A DNA stretch of 64,000 bases from Nannocystis pusilla (GCF_020073745.1 NZ_JAIRAU010000012.1:25303-89302), one strand, 5' to 3'. Positions 51,802 through 60,660 are shown, counted from the stretch's first letter. The notes: a model not told the origin generated them from the letters alone. A program made the numbers and translations.

Positions 51802-52398
51802 TCAGAGCCCGCGCAGGCTGGCGCAGGCGGCGTACACACAATCGACGGCGCGCGCGGGCATGCCCATGAACGAATCGCCGTACGTGGTGGTGCCGCCGCA
51901 GAAATACTCGTAGTCGCCGATCTTGCGCGCGAGCTCGACGACCCCCAGCGTCTCGCCGTTGGGCTTGTCGTAGGAGACCTTGACCTCGAACCCGTCGTCG
52001 GTCCTGCGATCGAGCTGCAGCACGTAATTTTTGGTCAGCTCGCCCGGGTCTCGCTTCGCGCCGCGATACGCCCCCTCCATCTCGCCGGGGCGCAAGCGAT
52101 CGACCCTGATGTTCTCGCCGCACGTGGCGGGGGTGGTGATGTTCAGCCTCACCGATTCGTCCGGGTCGGGCTCGATGGTGGATCCCGGCGGCAGGCGCAG
52201 CTCGACCGGCCAGTCGCCGAGCTTCATCGCCACGAAGTCGTGCCCCACGGGCGGAGGCGCGGGGGTGGGTGCCGGCGAGGGGGCCGGCGCCGGGGTTGCG
52301 CTCGCCACGGCCGGAGCCGGTGCTCCGCCGCCGCAGCCGCTCGTCAGTGTCGCGATCAACAGCGCGGCGGCGGGCAACTTCTGCATGGGCCGCATCAT
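51802..52398 (-). CDS. Lipoprotein of unknown function
   Basis: Predicted lipoprotein of about 198 aa. Three closely spaced ATGs (52398, 52395, 52386) open a leader ending in LTSGCGGG. A Pro/Ala-rich linker (about 30-60) leads to a compact domain of about 130 residues with WPVELRLPPGSTIEPD, CGENIRVDRLRPGE, LQLDRRTDDGFEVKVSYDKP and four cysteines. I do not recognise the domain. It ends flush against the convergent 51256 gene and lies just downstream of the MBL hydrolase gene (25-bp gap), with which it may be co-transcribed. Confidence 0.78.
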   Translation of the reverse strand: MMRPMQKLPAAALLIATLTSGCGGGAPAPAVASATPAPAPSPAPTPAPPPVGHDFVAMKLGDWPVELRLPPGSTIEPDPDESVRLNITTPATCGENIRVDRLRPGEMEGAYRGAKRDPGELTKNYVLQLDRRTDDGFEVKVSYDKPNGETLGVVELARKIGDYEYFCGGTTTYGDSFMGMPARAVDCVYAACASLRGL

Positions 52399-52423
52399 GA
52401 CACGTCCCGAGCCCCTCGCGGGC

Positions 52424-53125
52424 TCACTGCGCCTGGCGCTCGAGCGAGGCCGCGAGCGCACGGATGAGCGCCCCGCCGTCGCCACGCCACGCGCTGCCGT
52501 GCATGCAGGCGAGGGTGGTCGGCTGCGTGCCCGCCAGCCGCTCGAGGATCGCGCCCTGCTGGCGGGCATGGGCGAAGTAGTCCATCTGCAGGCGAAACGC
52601 CTCGCTCGGCCCGAGGATGTCGCCCTCGGTGACGGGGACCTCGCAGCCGTCGGCCTGCGTGAACAGGTCGCCGCACAGCAGGGTCCGGGTCTCGCGCTCG
52701 AACAGGTAGCCGCACTCCCAGCCGTGCGGCACGTGCGGCGCGTCGAGCCAGGTCACGTTGCGCCGGCCGAGCGACACCTGTTCGCCGTCGGCCAGCCCGC
52801 GCGGCGGGCGATCGGCCAGGTCGGTGATCGACACCATCGCCGCGACCTTGCTGCACAGCGGCGAGGCCTGGGGCGCCACCGCCAGGAAACGGTTGAGCGC
52901 CCCGCACTCGTCGGCCTCGACGTGCGAGAAGCCGAGCCAGCGCAGCCGCTCGAGCGGGATCACCCGGGCGATGGCCGCGCGCACGCTCTCGAACAGCCCG
53001 CGCGGTCCGGTGTGGAACAGCAGCGGCTCCTCGTCGACGACGAGGTACTGATTGAAGTTGAACCCGGGCACCTTCGTGTTCAGCCGGTAGATCCCATCGG
53101 CCACCTCGTCGACTCGCGTCTCCAT
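52424..53125 (-). CDS. Metallo-beta-lactamase-fold hydrolase, ODP/flavodiiron-like
   Basis: Soluble protein of 233 aa with the diiron MBL fold found in flavodiiron proteins and the ODP oxygen sensor: FNQYLVVDEEPLLFHTG, the metal motif SHVEADECG (HxExD), HVPHGWECGY and TLLCGDLFTQ, ending near CMHGSAW. In ordinary MBL enzymes the motif is HxHxDH; the Glu-containing form marks the oxygen-reactive branch. GGAGG seven bases upstream fixes the ATG at 53125. No flavodoxin domain is attached, so it may act as an oxygen or redox sensor or need a separate flavoprotein. Confidence 0.87.
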   Translation of the reverse strand: METRVDEVADGIYRLNTKVPGFNFNQYLVVDEEPLLFHTGPRGLFESVRAAIARVIPLERLRWLGFSHVEADECGALNRFLAVAPQASPLCSKVAAMVSITDLADRPPRGLADGEQVSLGRRNVTWLDAPHVPHGWECGYLFERETRTLLCGDLFTQADGCEVPVTEGDILGPSEAFRLQMDYFAHARQQGAILERLAGTQPTTLACMHGSAWRGDGGALIRALAASLERQAQ

Positions 53126-53653
53126 CGCGCACCTCCGGCTCCAGTCTAGCGCGACCGCGACCGCCTCGCGCGTGCGACCTCGGCGCGTCGCAGCGCCGCC
53201 AGCGACGCGCCGAATTCGCGGCGCCGAGGAGCCCGCGCCGATCGGGGGGCCGCGGGTCGCCTCGAGGTTCGTCGGCGCGCAGGTCGGCCGCGACCAAGGG
53301 CAGGGCGGGCCCTTCGAAATTTGCTGTCGCCAGCATGTAGGGTCCTTCGCGGCGGCCGCACTGTAGTCACCGGAGCATGCAGCCCATCCGGTACCCTCAC
53401 GCTCACGGCTCGCCTCGCGCTCCTCGCCGCCGTGGCCGACCCGGCACGGTCCATGCTCCGCGAGGACAACGATTTGCGGCGAGCTCCTCGCCATATTTCG
53501 AGGCGTTGACGAGGTACGCGCATGCTTCGAGCGGAGGCTGACGCCCGGGCTCGTGCGCCAGGGCGACATTCGACGCGAGTCCGACCGCCGAATCGACAAT
53601 CAACAATACGAGTCCGCGCGGGCCCCATACCCGGCGCGAGAGAGGATGACGCG
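53126..53653. other. Divergent intergenic region, 528 bp
   Basis: Between the MBL gene (minus) and the ExbD-like gene (plus). The part 53470-53640 is less GC-rich and is the likely promoter area for the plus gene. Several frames are open, but none has a ribosome site or protein-like composition. No repeat or long hairpin noticed. Confidence 0.45.
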
Positions 53654-54229
53654 ATGCGCAAGCGTTCAAAATTCCAGGAGCAGGAGATCGCGGCCGACCT
53701 TCTCCCCGTCATGAACGTCATGTTCCTGATGATCCCGCTCCTCCTCGCGGCGATGGAGTACGCCTCCATGTCCTCGATCAACGTCTCGCCGCCGCGCTTC
53801 TCGGCCGCCAGGGCCGAGGAGAAGCAGGACGATTCGCCCAAAGACAAGCCGCTCAACTTCAAGGTGATCGTCCTCGAGGATGGCTTCCGGCTCTCGGCCG
53901 ACGGCCAGCAGGACGGCGCCGAGGCCGGCAAGGCGAGCGACTCCGGAGCGCCGACGATCCCGCTGGCCCGGCCCGGAACGCCGCTCGACGACTACGCCCG
54001 CTACGACTATGCCGCGCTCGAGCAGCGGGCGAAGAGCTACAAGGATCTGTTCCCGAACGAGACCACCGTGACCATCTCCGCGGAGGCCAACGTCCCGATG
54101 CAGGCCCTCATTCACACGATGGACGCGCTCGCCGGGCGCGAGTGCAAGCTCGCCAGGGCGCTCAAGGGTGAGGCGATACCCGCGAACTGTTACTTCTGGC
54201 AACCGATCGTCGAAGGGGGCGCCGGCTGA
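53654..54229 (+). CDS. ExbD/TolR-like membrane protein with Asn at the channel position
   Basis: Inner-membrane protein of 191 aa with one transmembrane helix (about 16-36). The N-terminus EIAADLLPVMNVMFLMIPLLL aligns with the ExbD/TolR pattern in which the helix carries a proton-channel Asp (PLVDVM); here that position is Asn21, with an Asp at 15 just before the helix. The periplasmic part (40-191) is longer than in ExbD and ends with a TolR-like fold (ETTVTISAEANVPMQALIHTM, DALAGREC). No ExbB/TolQ gene is adjacent. It may be a motor-component relative that depends on a partner elsewhere, or a non-pumping variant. Confidence 0.78.
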   Translation: MRKRSKFQEQEIAADLLPVMNVMFLMIPLLLAAMEYASMSSINVSPPRFSAARAEEKQDDSPKDKPLNFKVIVLEDGFRLSADGQQDGAEAGKASDSGAPTIPLARPGTPLDDYARYDYAALEQRAKSYKDLFPNETTVTISAEANVPMQALIHTMDALAGRECKLARALKGEAIPANCYFWQPIVEGGAG

Positions 54230-54259
54230 CGAACACGAGCGCGTGGGCATCCTCGGCGC

Positions 54260-56374
54260 TCACGGCGTGAATTCAGCGATTCGCCACAGTTCGGCCGGGT
54301 CGTACATCCGGCCGCGCGCGACCACCCTCGTCACCTTCCGGACGTCGCGGATATCGGCGATCGGATCGCCCGCCACGATCACCAGATCGGCGCGCTTGCC
54401 CGGCTCGATGGTGCCGACCTGCGCCTGGAGCCCCATCTGCCGCGCAGGCACGCTCGTGGCGGCCTGAATCGCCGCCATCGGCGACAGCCCGGCTTGCACG
54501 TAGAGCTCGAGCTCGCGGTGCAAGGAATGACCCGGCACCGAGATGTCCGTCCCCGCGACGATCGGCACGCCGGCGCGGTGCAGCTCGCCCACCATCGCCA
54601 GGTACCGCGCGAAGATCGCCCCGTCGAGGGCCGCCTGCGCGGGGGAAGTTCCGTCGAACAGGCCCCGGAGCTCGCGCGGCAGCCTGGCCAGGCCGGGCTC
54701 GCGGCGGGCGCTCTCCTCGGCGGTGTGGCTCATCAATTCGAACAGCGCGAGGGTGTCGTCGAGCATCACCTTCTTGCTGGCGAAGGCGCGGATCACCTGC
54801 GCGAGCGGAGCCGTCTTGAGATCGGCGTCGGCGATCCGGCGCCCCCTGGCCTCGCGCGACAGCTTCGCAACCTCGCCCGGCGCGAACAGCGGATCGAACA
54901 GGAACGGCACGTGGCTCACGCCGTCGTAGCCGGCCGCGATCGCCTCGAGGACGTTCATCCCCTCCGGCACGTGCCCGACCACTCGCATGCCGCGTCGGTG
55001 CGCGCCCTCGGCGATCGCCCGCACCAGCGAGGGGGCGATGCTCGAGTAGAGCTTGACCTCGAGGGACCCGGCGCGCTTGAGGCGATCGAGCACGGGCGCG
55101 ATGTCCTCGCGGGTCTTGATCCGCACCGTCCCGAGGGCGCGCGGGCCGTCGCCGTCGACGATGCCGCTCACCAGGATCCGCGGCCCCAGCCCCTGACCGG
55201 CGTCGATGGTGTCGCGGATGCCGGTCACGAATTCGAGGATGTTGCCGAGATCGCGGACCGTGGTCACGCCGGCCGCCAGATACGCGGCCCCTTGCTCGAC
55301 CTGCTGGACGTGCGCGTGCATGTCCCACAAGCCGGGGAGGATCGTGCTGCCCGCGACCTCGATCGTGGCCGCTCCGGGCGGGATCGGCGTCGACGCCCGC
55401 GGCCCCGCGGCGACGATCTTGTCGCCGTCGTAGACGACGACCGCGTCGCGCACCGGGGCTCGACCTGTCCCATCGACCAGGTCCGCGCCGACGAGCGCGA
55501 CGACCCCGGCCGGCCCTCGCAACGCGGACTTCCCGACCTCCGACAGCCACGCGACGCCGTCGGCGCCCGCCCGCGACACGAGCTCCGGCAGGAGCGCGAC
55601 GAACCCCTCGCGCGCGGCCTCGAAGTGATCGAACTCGGCGTCGCGGGTGACCACCGCGACGAGCCTGCCGGCCTCGTCGAGCCACGCGTCCTCGCGGCCC
55701 CACACCAGCCCGCGCACGCTGACGTGCTCGAGCGTCACACGCTTGCCGTCGACCTCGTACTCCTGCTCGCCGCGCGCCTCGATCGTCACCGTCGCCGCGG
55801 GCAACAGCGTCATCGTCGCCGGCCGACCGCGCGCGATCCATGCGCGGAGCATCAGATCCTGGGCGAGGATCGGCGCGTAGCCCGAGGCGATGACGTACGA
55901 GGCAGGCGGCGTGACGTGCACGGGCGCCTCGCCGACGCGGCTGTGCGTGAACGAGTCGTCGGCCTCGCGGGTGACACGCTCGTCGAGCGTCGAGAGCCGC
56001 GAGGTCCGCCCCCAGGCCTGGTAGTCGCGCGGCAGGCCGTCGGGCCCGAGGCGGAACGAGGCCGCGAGCGTGACCTGGCTGCCGCGGTCCTGAAAGCCGA
56101 ACGACGCCTTGGCCTCGAGGTCGCCCGCGCCGTCGCGCGTGTACGTGTCGCGCTCGACGCCGATCCGCTGCAGGAACTTGTGAAGATGAAAGACGGTGGT
56201 CTCGACCGACTCGCGCTGCGCAACGCGGCCGCCCGCCGCGGGCGTGCGGCCGCCCGCCGCCGCGTCGCTCGTGGCGCTCTCGGTCGCAGCTGCGGCCGGC
56301 GACGCAGGCTGCGGTGACGGACGGCATGCTGCCGCGCAGGTGAGCACGAACGCGAAGAGCGAGAGCCTCGACAT
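54260..56374 (-). CDS. Amidohydrolase lipoprotein with long N-terminal domain
   Basis: Predicted lipoprotein of 704 aa (lipobox LTCAAAC, Cys17). Residues 60-305 form an unrecognised strand-rich domain. The amidohydrolase (imidazolonepropionase/prolidase-like) domain spans about 315-700: VALVGADLVDGTGRAPV, the metal motif DMHAHVQ, GVTTVRDLGN, VKLYSS at the usual Lys position, VVGHVPEG and VSHVPF as His ligands, the catalytic Asp in AGTDISVPG, and the end GTIEPGKRADLVIV. Typical enzymes are 400-430 aa, so the N-terminal domain is the novelty. It lies at the outer membrane or periplasm and may degrade a peptide or cyclic amide. Confidence 0.89.
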   Translation of the reverse strand: MSRLSLFAFVLTCAAACRPSPQPASPAAAATESATSDAAAGGRTPAAGGRVAQRESVETTVFHLHKFLQRIGVERDTYTRDGAGDLEAKASFGFQDRGSQVTLAASFRLGPDGLPRDYQAWGRTSRLSTLDERVTREADDSFTHSRVGEAPVHVTPPASYVIASGYAPILAQDLMLRAWIARGRPATMTLLPAATVTIEARGEQEYEVDGKRVTLEHVSVRGLVWGREDAWLDEAGRLVAVVTRDAEFDHFEAAREGFVALLPELVSRAGADGVAWLSEVGKSALRGPAGVVALVGADLVDGTGRAPVRDAVVVYDGDKIVAAGPRASTPIPPGAATIEVAGSTILPGLWDMHAHVQQVEQGAAYLAAGVTTVRDLGNILEFVTGIRDTIDAGQGLGPRILVSGIVDGDGPRALGTVRIKTREDIAPVLDRLKRAGSLEVKLYSSIAPSLVRAIAEGAHRRGMRVVGHVPEGMNVLEAIAAGYDGVSHVPFLFDPLFAPGEVAKLSREARGRRIADADLKTAPLAQVIRAFASKKVMLDDTLALFELMSHTAEESARREPGLARLPRELRGLFDGTSPAQAALDGAIFARYLAMVGELHRAGVPIVAGTDISVPGHSLHRELELYVQAGLSPMAAIQAATSVPARQMGLQAQVGTIEPGKRADLVIVAGDPIADIRDVRKVTRVVARGRMYDPAELWRIAEFTP

Positions 56375-56624
56375 CTCTCTGCCCGTATATCGGACGGAGC
56401 GCCCGGCTGTACAGCGCGGAGCCGCGACCGGCGCCGATCCGCCCGCGGGGCGGCCGACAGCCTGGCCGCGAGCGAGTGGTCCACGGCCGCCTCGCCTCGC
56501 TCGGCGCTGCTGTCCGAATGGCCATCGCCCGGCTGCTTGACAGGATCGAGGGCGGCGCTAACCACTCGCTGGCGATTGCAGGGAGCGACCGTCTCGCTCT
56601 CGGCGAATCTCTCGAGGTACTCAC

Positions 56625-57335
56625 ATGCGTTTCGCAGGTCGTTCAAGCGCGGTCGCGGTGATCGTCTCGTCGCTGACGTGGTCGACGCCATCCCAGGCCC
56701 AGCCGTCCCAGCAATTCGCGGAGCCGCCGGTGACGACGCCCGCGCCCCCGCAGGCCGGGGAGCCGGCGCCGGCCGCCATCACCGATTCGACCTGGAATGC
56801 CGTCAAGGGCGCCGACGTCGCGCTCTATACCAGCCAGGGCGTCGCCCGCGGTACGCTCGTCGGCTTCGACGACACCACGGTGACCCTGCTCCTGCAAGGC
56901 GGCGTGCTCAAGACGCTCGCCCGCGAGGACATCCGCGACGTGCGGGTCGAGGACGCCCGGACCGTCGCTGCTGCGAATCGCTCGCTCCGACCCCCGGACC
57001 ACACCAACGGCGAACACCGCGGTACCGGCCGGATCATCAGCGGCAAGGTGATCACCAGCGTCGGCGGCGTGCTCATGGGATTGGGCCTCGTCACGGGGAT
57101 CGCGATCCTGGGCGCGCAGACGGCCGATCTGGTGCCGGTCACGGCGTCGTTGATGATGTGGGGCGCCGTCCACCTGGCGGTCGGGATCCCGCTGCTCGTC
57201 TCCGGGAAGCGAGCACGCAAACAGTACGACCTGCGCATGATGGAGGAGCGCGGGCGGTACGGTCGACTCAGGCTCGCGCCGGTGGCCGCTCCCGTGCGCG
57301 GAGGAGCCGTCGCGGGCCTGTCGCTGTCCTTCTGA
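56625..57335 (+). CDS. Exported membrane protein of unknown function
   Basis: Protein of 236 aa. A signal peptide (cleaved after PSQAQ, about 26) and a Pro-rich segment precede a small domain of about 55 residues (GADVALYTSQGVARGTLVGFD, TTVTLLLQGGVLKTLAREDI) that looks like an SH3-like or LSM-like beta-barrel. Two hydrophobic helices follow (about 142-165, 170-195; GGVLMGLGLVTGIAIL, MMWGAVHLAVGIPLLV) and then a basic segment (KRARKQYDLRMMEERGRYG). No named family recognised. It is monocistronic and divergent from the amidohydrolase gene. Confidence 0.75.
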   Translation: MRFAGRSSAVAVIVSSLTWSTPSQAQPSQQFAEPPVTTPAPPQAGEPAPAAITDSTWNAVKGADVALYTSQGVARGTLVGFDDTTVTLLLQGGVLKTLAREDIRDVRVEDARTVAAANRSLRPPDHTNGEHRGTGRIISGKVITSVGGVLMGLGLVTGIAILGAQTADLVPVTASLMMWGAVHLAVGIPLLVSGKRARKQYDLRMMEERGRYGRLRLAPVAAPVRGGAVAGLSLSF

Positions 57336-57414
57336 GGGGCGCCGCTGTCCGGGTTCGGGTCGGCGCCGCGTCTCGTATCATCACGGCCGGAGGCGAGCCG
57401 TCGCCGGTGGATGT

Positions 57415-57927
57415 TCAGTCGTCGTTTTCGTCGTCGTCGTCCCAGAGCGCACGGGTGTCGTGCTCGATGCGCTTGCGCACCGTCGCGTCGAGCGCGAGAG
57501 CCCTGGCCAGCGCGTCGAGGAAGCGCTTCGTTTGCCGGCGCATCGCCTCCGCCCCCTCCTCATCCCAGAGGTCGCTGTCGACGATCCGTAGCGTGGCCCA
57601 GTAGGGGCACGCGTAGAGCGCCTCCTGGGCCTTGAGGGGCCACGCGTCGGCACGAACCGCGTCGAGCATCTCGCTCAGCGGATCGATGGATTCGTCGAAC
57701 ACGTCTTCCAGCAGGACCTGCAGCTCGTCGGAGGAGATGCCCATCGAGTCGCCGAGATCGTACGCCAGGTCGGCGAGCGCCTCCCGATCCATCGGCTCGT
57801 CCTCGCCGCTCTCGATCGCGTTGGCGCGGGCCGTGAGCGCAAGCAGCCGCTTCTGAAAAAGCGGCCGCTGCGGCCCGGGCAGGGCGTCGAGAGCAGGGAC
57901 ATAGTACTTGTGCGCTACGGCTTCCAT
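57415..57927 (-). CDS. Acidic helical protein of unknown function
   Basis: Cytoplasmic protein of 170 aa, predicted all-helical, with an acidic C-terminus (ALWDDDDENDD). Blocks such as YYVPALDALPGPQRPLFQKR, ALADLAYDLGDSMGISSDEL and LQVLLEDVFDESIDPLSEML suggest a globular helical fold. I recognise no family. The ATG at 57927 is used; an ATG 18 codons upstream (57981) is in frame, and neither has a clear ribosome site. It lies next to the AT-richer cassette but has normal GC content, so it belongs to the chromosome flank. Confidence 0.65.
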   Translation of the reverse strand: MEAVAHKYYVPALDALPGPQRPLFQKRLLALTARANAIESGEDEPMDREALADLAYDLGDSMGISSDELQVLLEDVFDESIDPLSEMLDAVRADAWPLKAQEALYACPYWATLRIVDSDLWDEEGAEAMRRQTKRFLDALARALALDATVRKRIEHDTRALWDDDDENDD

Positions 57928-58335
57928 GGGGGGGACCAGTCGGTGGAGCGGGGGGGCGAGCACCGAACCTAACACGGCCATCCGCGATGAACCGTCGACC
58001 TCGCGACAGAAAATCGGGACGCGATCCCTCGGAAAAAGCCCCGGCACGCGAGACGCGGCGGAGCTCCGAACAGAGGGCTCATACGAGGGATCGGGTCCCG
58101 TACCGCGGATACCGGAGGGTCCGATTTTCGGCCACCACGCGGTCACCATCCGGCAAGGGGAAGCGCGTGGGTCTGCTGATGCGGACAACCCGGGCGGCCT
58201 GTCGGGCACTGCGATGGCTCGTTCGGACCGGTCCCGATAGGAGTGGCACTTGCTGGAACATCGCTAAGACCCCGTCATCGGAGCAGGTTGCGAGCCGCAG
58301 GCGAGCGCCTGGGGTTCGTCTTCATCCATAGCGAG
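57928..58335. other. Intergenic region, 408 bp, bordering the second cassette
   Basis: Separates the normal-GC helical protein gene from the AT-richer cassette that ends at 58336. Composition falls from about 65-70 percent GC to near 50 percent toward 58336, so the right side may be the cassette boundary. No gene, clear terminator or direct repeat that would mark insertion is visible by eye. Confidence 0.4.
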
Positions 58336-59046
58336 CTATTGTGGGATGTACTTTGAACATGCCTCTCGCTCATGAGCGAGGGCGTTCGCAGGCGCCGCAG
58401 GCAAGGCCGGGTCATGGACAGGCGAGATCAGTCGTCGCCGTCGAGCGGATGCGCGGACGAGCCTGGTAAGGCCGATGATCGACAGGACGCCCAGAAGCGT
58501 CGTCCACCATCTCGGGTAGAAGATGAGAAAGAGGAATGCAAAGTTGAGAATAGTGTGTACGAGAAGTTTGTGTCTTCCAAACAGGCGAGCACCCAGAGCC
58601 TCGTAGTCGTCAAGCCCCCGGGTCGATGTCGGTACTGCCTCCGAAGACGCCGCGCTCATCGCGTCAATAGGGACGCGCCCAGGAGTCGGTGTCGGTACTC
58701 CCTCCGTCATCGATGACGCCATGCTCATCTCTGCCGATAGCATCCTCCGGCGTCGCCGCGCGAGCCATTGACGGGTGAGCCGCTCCACGAGGCCCCCCCA
58801 GATTTGATGGATGAGGCCAACGGCCAGCGCCGTCTGCCACCACGGCAGGCCCCAGGCCATGGCGAATGAAAAATAGAGGACATATGCAAGCCAGTAGATG
58901 AGCGCGATCGGTGTCCATAGCGCCCGCGCCCAGAATTGGTCAGTCGGCAGCCAGCCCCAGGGCTGGGGAGGGAGCGGCCTGTAGATCCTGAGCGCAGACA
59001 TGGCGATCGCTCTCGTGACGGAGGCTAGTTTTGCGCGCCCGTGCAT
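58336..59046 (-). CDS. Membrane protein with two WW-type two-helix units (paired cassette)
   Basis: Protein of 236 aa from the ATG at 59046 (alternative ATG 59001). It holds two copies of the unit seen once in the 24254 gene: unit 1 FWARALW...LAYVL...LPWW (67-70) then GLVER (85-89) and a basic run (90-101); unit 2 RHKLLVHTILNFAFLF, YPRWW (177-181), then RLVRASARRRR. The linkers after the units are also related (SSMTEGVPTPTPG and ASSEAVPTSTRG). Its start lies inside the 3' end of the precursor gene (22-base overlap), so the cassette architecture is conserved. GC is near 45-50 percent in sampled lines. A self-protection role is inferred. Confidence 0.72.
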   Translation of the reverse strand: MHGRAKLASVTRAIAMSALRIYRPLPPQPWGWLPTDQFWARALWTPIALIYWLAYVLYFSFAMAWGLPWWQTALAVGLIHQIWGGLVERLTRQWLARRRRRMLSAEMSMASSMTEGVPTPTPGRVPIDAMSAASSEAVPTSTRGLDDYEALGARLFGRHKLLVHTILNFAFLFLIFYPRWWTTLLGVLSIIGLTRLVRASARRRRLISPVHDPALPAAPANALAHEREACSKYIPQ

Positions 59047-59636
59047 TTGTCATGCACGATGGCCCCGGTCGCTGCCCCAATTTGGACGCCGAGGCCGATA
59101 CAGGCGGCGGTGCCGGTCGTCGCCGTTGCCAGCTCACAGCCGGAGAACACGCCAGCCGCGATGGTCAGGGTACTGAGCCCGGCGGCAACGCTGCAAAGAA
59201 GCCCTTCCGTATCCACCGGCACCTTGAAAGCGAGGTCATGGTCCCAGACTTGATACACGCTTGCGGCCAGGAGATGCGCTTCCTGCTCGGTGAGAGCGCC
59301 GAACGCGGTGCCCTCCGCGATGACTTCGCCGCCCACGAGTTCCTGCGCGACGAGCACGCGCTGGTTGAGCGTCAGGCGCGTCACGCCGGTACCGTCCTCA
59401 TCCAGGCGCACGGCGATGATCACATGGCCGTGCGCGATGTGATAGTCCACCCGCATGTCGAGCCCGTTCGCGGTCTGGATGAAGGCGTCGACATCGCGAA
59501 GATCGATCGGCTGCTGGAGGCTATTCAGCATGTCCTCGGCTTCGGGGACATCGTTCGGCGTGGGTGCCGCCGCAGCGATGTCGGGGAGAGACAGGGTGAG
59601 GATGGGAGCGAGAATGTGGCGGAGCACGGTAATCAT
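59025..59636 (-). CDS. Secreted precursor with Cys-containing hydrophobic C-terminus (paired cassette)
   Basis: Protein of 203 aa. A signal peptide (MITVLRHILAPILTLSLPDI, then AAAA) is followed by a region of about 115 residues (IDLRDVDAFIQTANGLDMRV, HVIIAVRLDEDG) and a C-terminal segment of 56 residues holding all four cysteines (148, 167, 179, 198) in a Gly/Ala-rich hydrophobic stretch (LLCSVAAGLSTLTIAAGVF). The layout matches the 24604 precursor, and the middle regions share a weak pattern (DLR...I...V.Y....H/YV..V.L). ATG 59636 starts the signal peptide; no strong ribosome site is seen. It resembles circular or disulfide bacteriocin-type precursors, but no family can be named. Confidence 0.7.
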   Translation of the reverse strand: MITVLRHILAPILTLSLPDIAAAAPTPNDVPEAEDMLNSLQQPIDLRDVDAFIQTANGLDMRVDYHIAHGHVIIAVRLDEDGTGVTRLTLNQRVLVAQELVGGEVIAEGTAFGALTEQEAHLLAASVYQVWDHDLAFKVPVDTEGLLCSVAAGLSTLTIAAGVFSGCELATATTGTAACIGLGVQIGAATGAIVHDKCTGAQN

Positions 59637-59926
59637 ACTTTGGGTTCCAGAATGCGAGGACAAGCGAGCCGCGGGAAGCACAGTAATCAGGTATGCCGGG
59701 CATCACCAACACCCGCCGCCGCTCGCGCCGTGGCGCTGTCCTCGCCGCTGTCCGGGCACCTGTGCGGGAGGCTGCGGTTCGCTCCGGAACCGCAAGCACT
59801 GACCGCCATCGCCGCGACGTCGCGTTCGACTCCTGGCACCGGGCGATGACGGGCGGTGTCGCCGACGTCACCGCCGGCGGCCTCGTCGTCCTCGTCTCCG
59901 CTCGCGGCGGCGCGCCGTCGTCGTCG

Positions 59927-60538
59927 TCAGGGCTTGGGGATATGCAGCGTCTTGCTGATCATCAGCGAGCCTGACAGCGCGAACATCAGGACCAGGGGGT
60001 GGAGTTGCCAGCCGAGGTCGAGCACGCCGAACCACAGCGAGTCGCCGATGCGCTCGTGCCAGATGGCGAACGCCAGCACGACGACCAGCACGAGGCTCGT
60101 CGGAATGGGCGTGCCCTCGAAGTAGCGGACCTTGCCGTCGTCGCCGGAGAGCGACGCGGCGGTGACGTTGTAGCGGGCCAGGCGGCTGACGCCGCAGCAG
60201 ACGAAGTACGACAGGACGACCCAGTCCCAGCCGCCTTGCATGCCGCAGGCGTATGCCAACGCGGCCGGCGCCACGCCGAAGGAGATCACGTCGGCGAGGG
60301 AGTCGAGCTCGCGGCCCAGGATCGACGATTTGTGGCGCCAGCGGGCGATCCGGCCGTCGAGCGCGTCGAACAGGAACGCCAGCGGGATCAGGGCCATGCC
60401 GCGCAGCAGGTCGCTCGGGTGCCCGCCCTGCAGGAAGCGCATCGCGGCGAAGATCGCACCCGTGCCGCAGAAGGCGTTCGCCAGGGTGAACCAGTCGGCC
60501 AGGTGAAACTCGCGGATCATGGAGAAGTGGCGCTTCAT
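59927..60538 (-). CDS. pssA: CDP-diacylglycerol--serine O-phosphatidyltransferase (PssA-like)
   Basis: Integral membrane enzyme of 203 aa with about six helices. It shows the CDP-alcohol phosphatidyltransferase motif D-x2-DG-x2-AR-x8-G-x3-D-x3-D as DALDGRIARWRHKSSILGRE, continuing LDSLADVISFG. The size and the VISFGVAPA block fit the type II bacterial PssA that makes phosphatidylserine, the precursor of phosphatidylethanolamine. The start is at 60538. A phosphatidylserine decarboxylase gene, often adjacent, is not seen here. It is downstream of the PfkB gene by 122 bp on the same strand. Confidence 0.9.
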   Translation of the reverse strand: MKRHFSMIREFHLADWFTLANAFCGTGAIFAAMRFLQGGHPSDLLRGMALIPLAFLFDALDGRIARWRHKSSILGRELDSLADVISFGVAPAALAYACGMQGGWDWVVLSYFVCCGVSRLARYNVTAASLSGDDGKVRYFEGTPIPTSLVLVVVLAFAIWHERIGDSLWFGVLDLGWQLHPLVLMFALSGSLMISKTLHIPKP

Positions 60539-60660
60539 CGGGGTGCTCCTCGCGGAGGTCAGGGTGCCAAATCTCGCCGTGAATTGCAGAGCGCCGCTCC
60601 GCCGCCAGCGAGCTCGAGCAGGCCGTCCTCGGGGCGAGCCGCGGCGACGACCGACTGCTG

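Noticed and set aside
53480..53560. Short minus-strand similarity (LEACAYLVNASKYGEEL) to the region near 56600-56640 (LRNACEYLERFAESE)
   Set aside because: Both lie in gaps before plus-strand genes, the match is short and no reading frame with a start is evident; too weak to call a gene or repeat.
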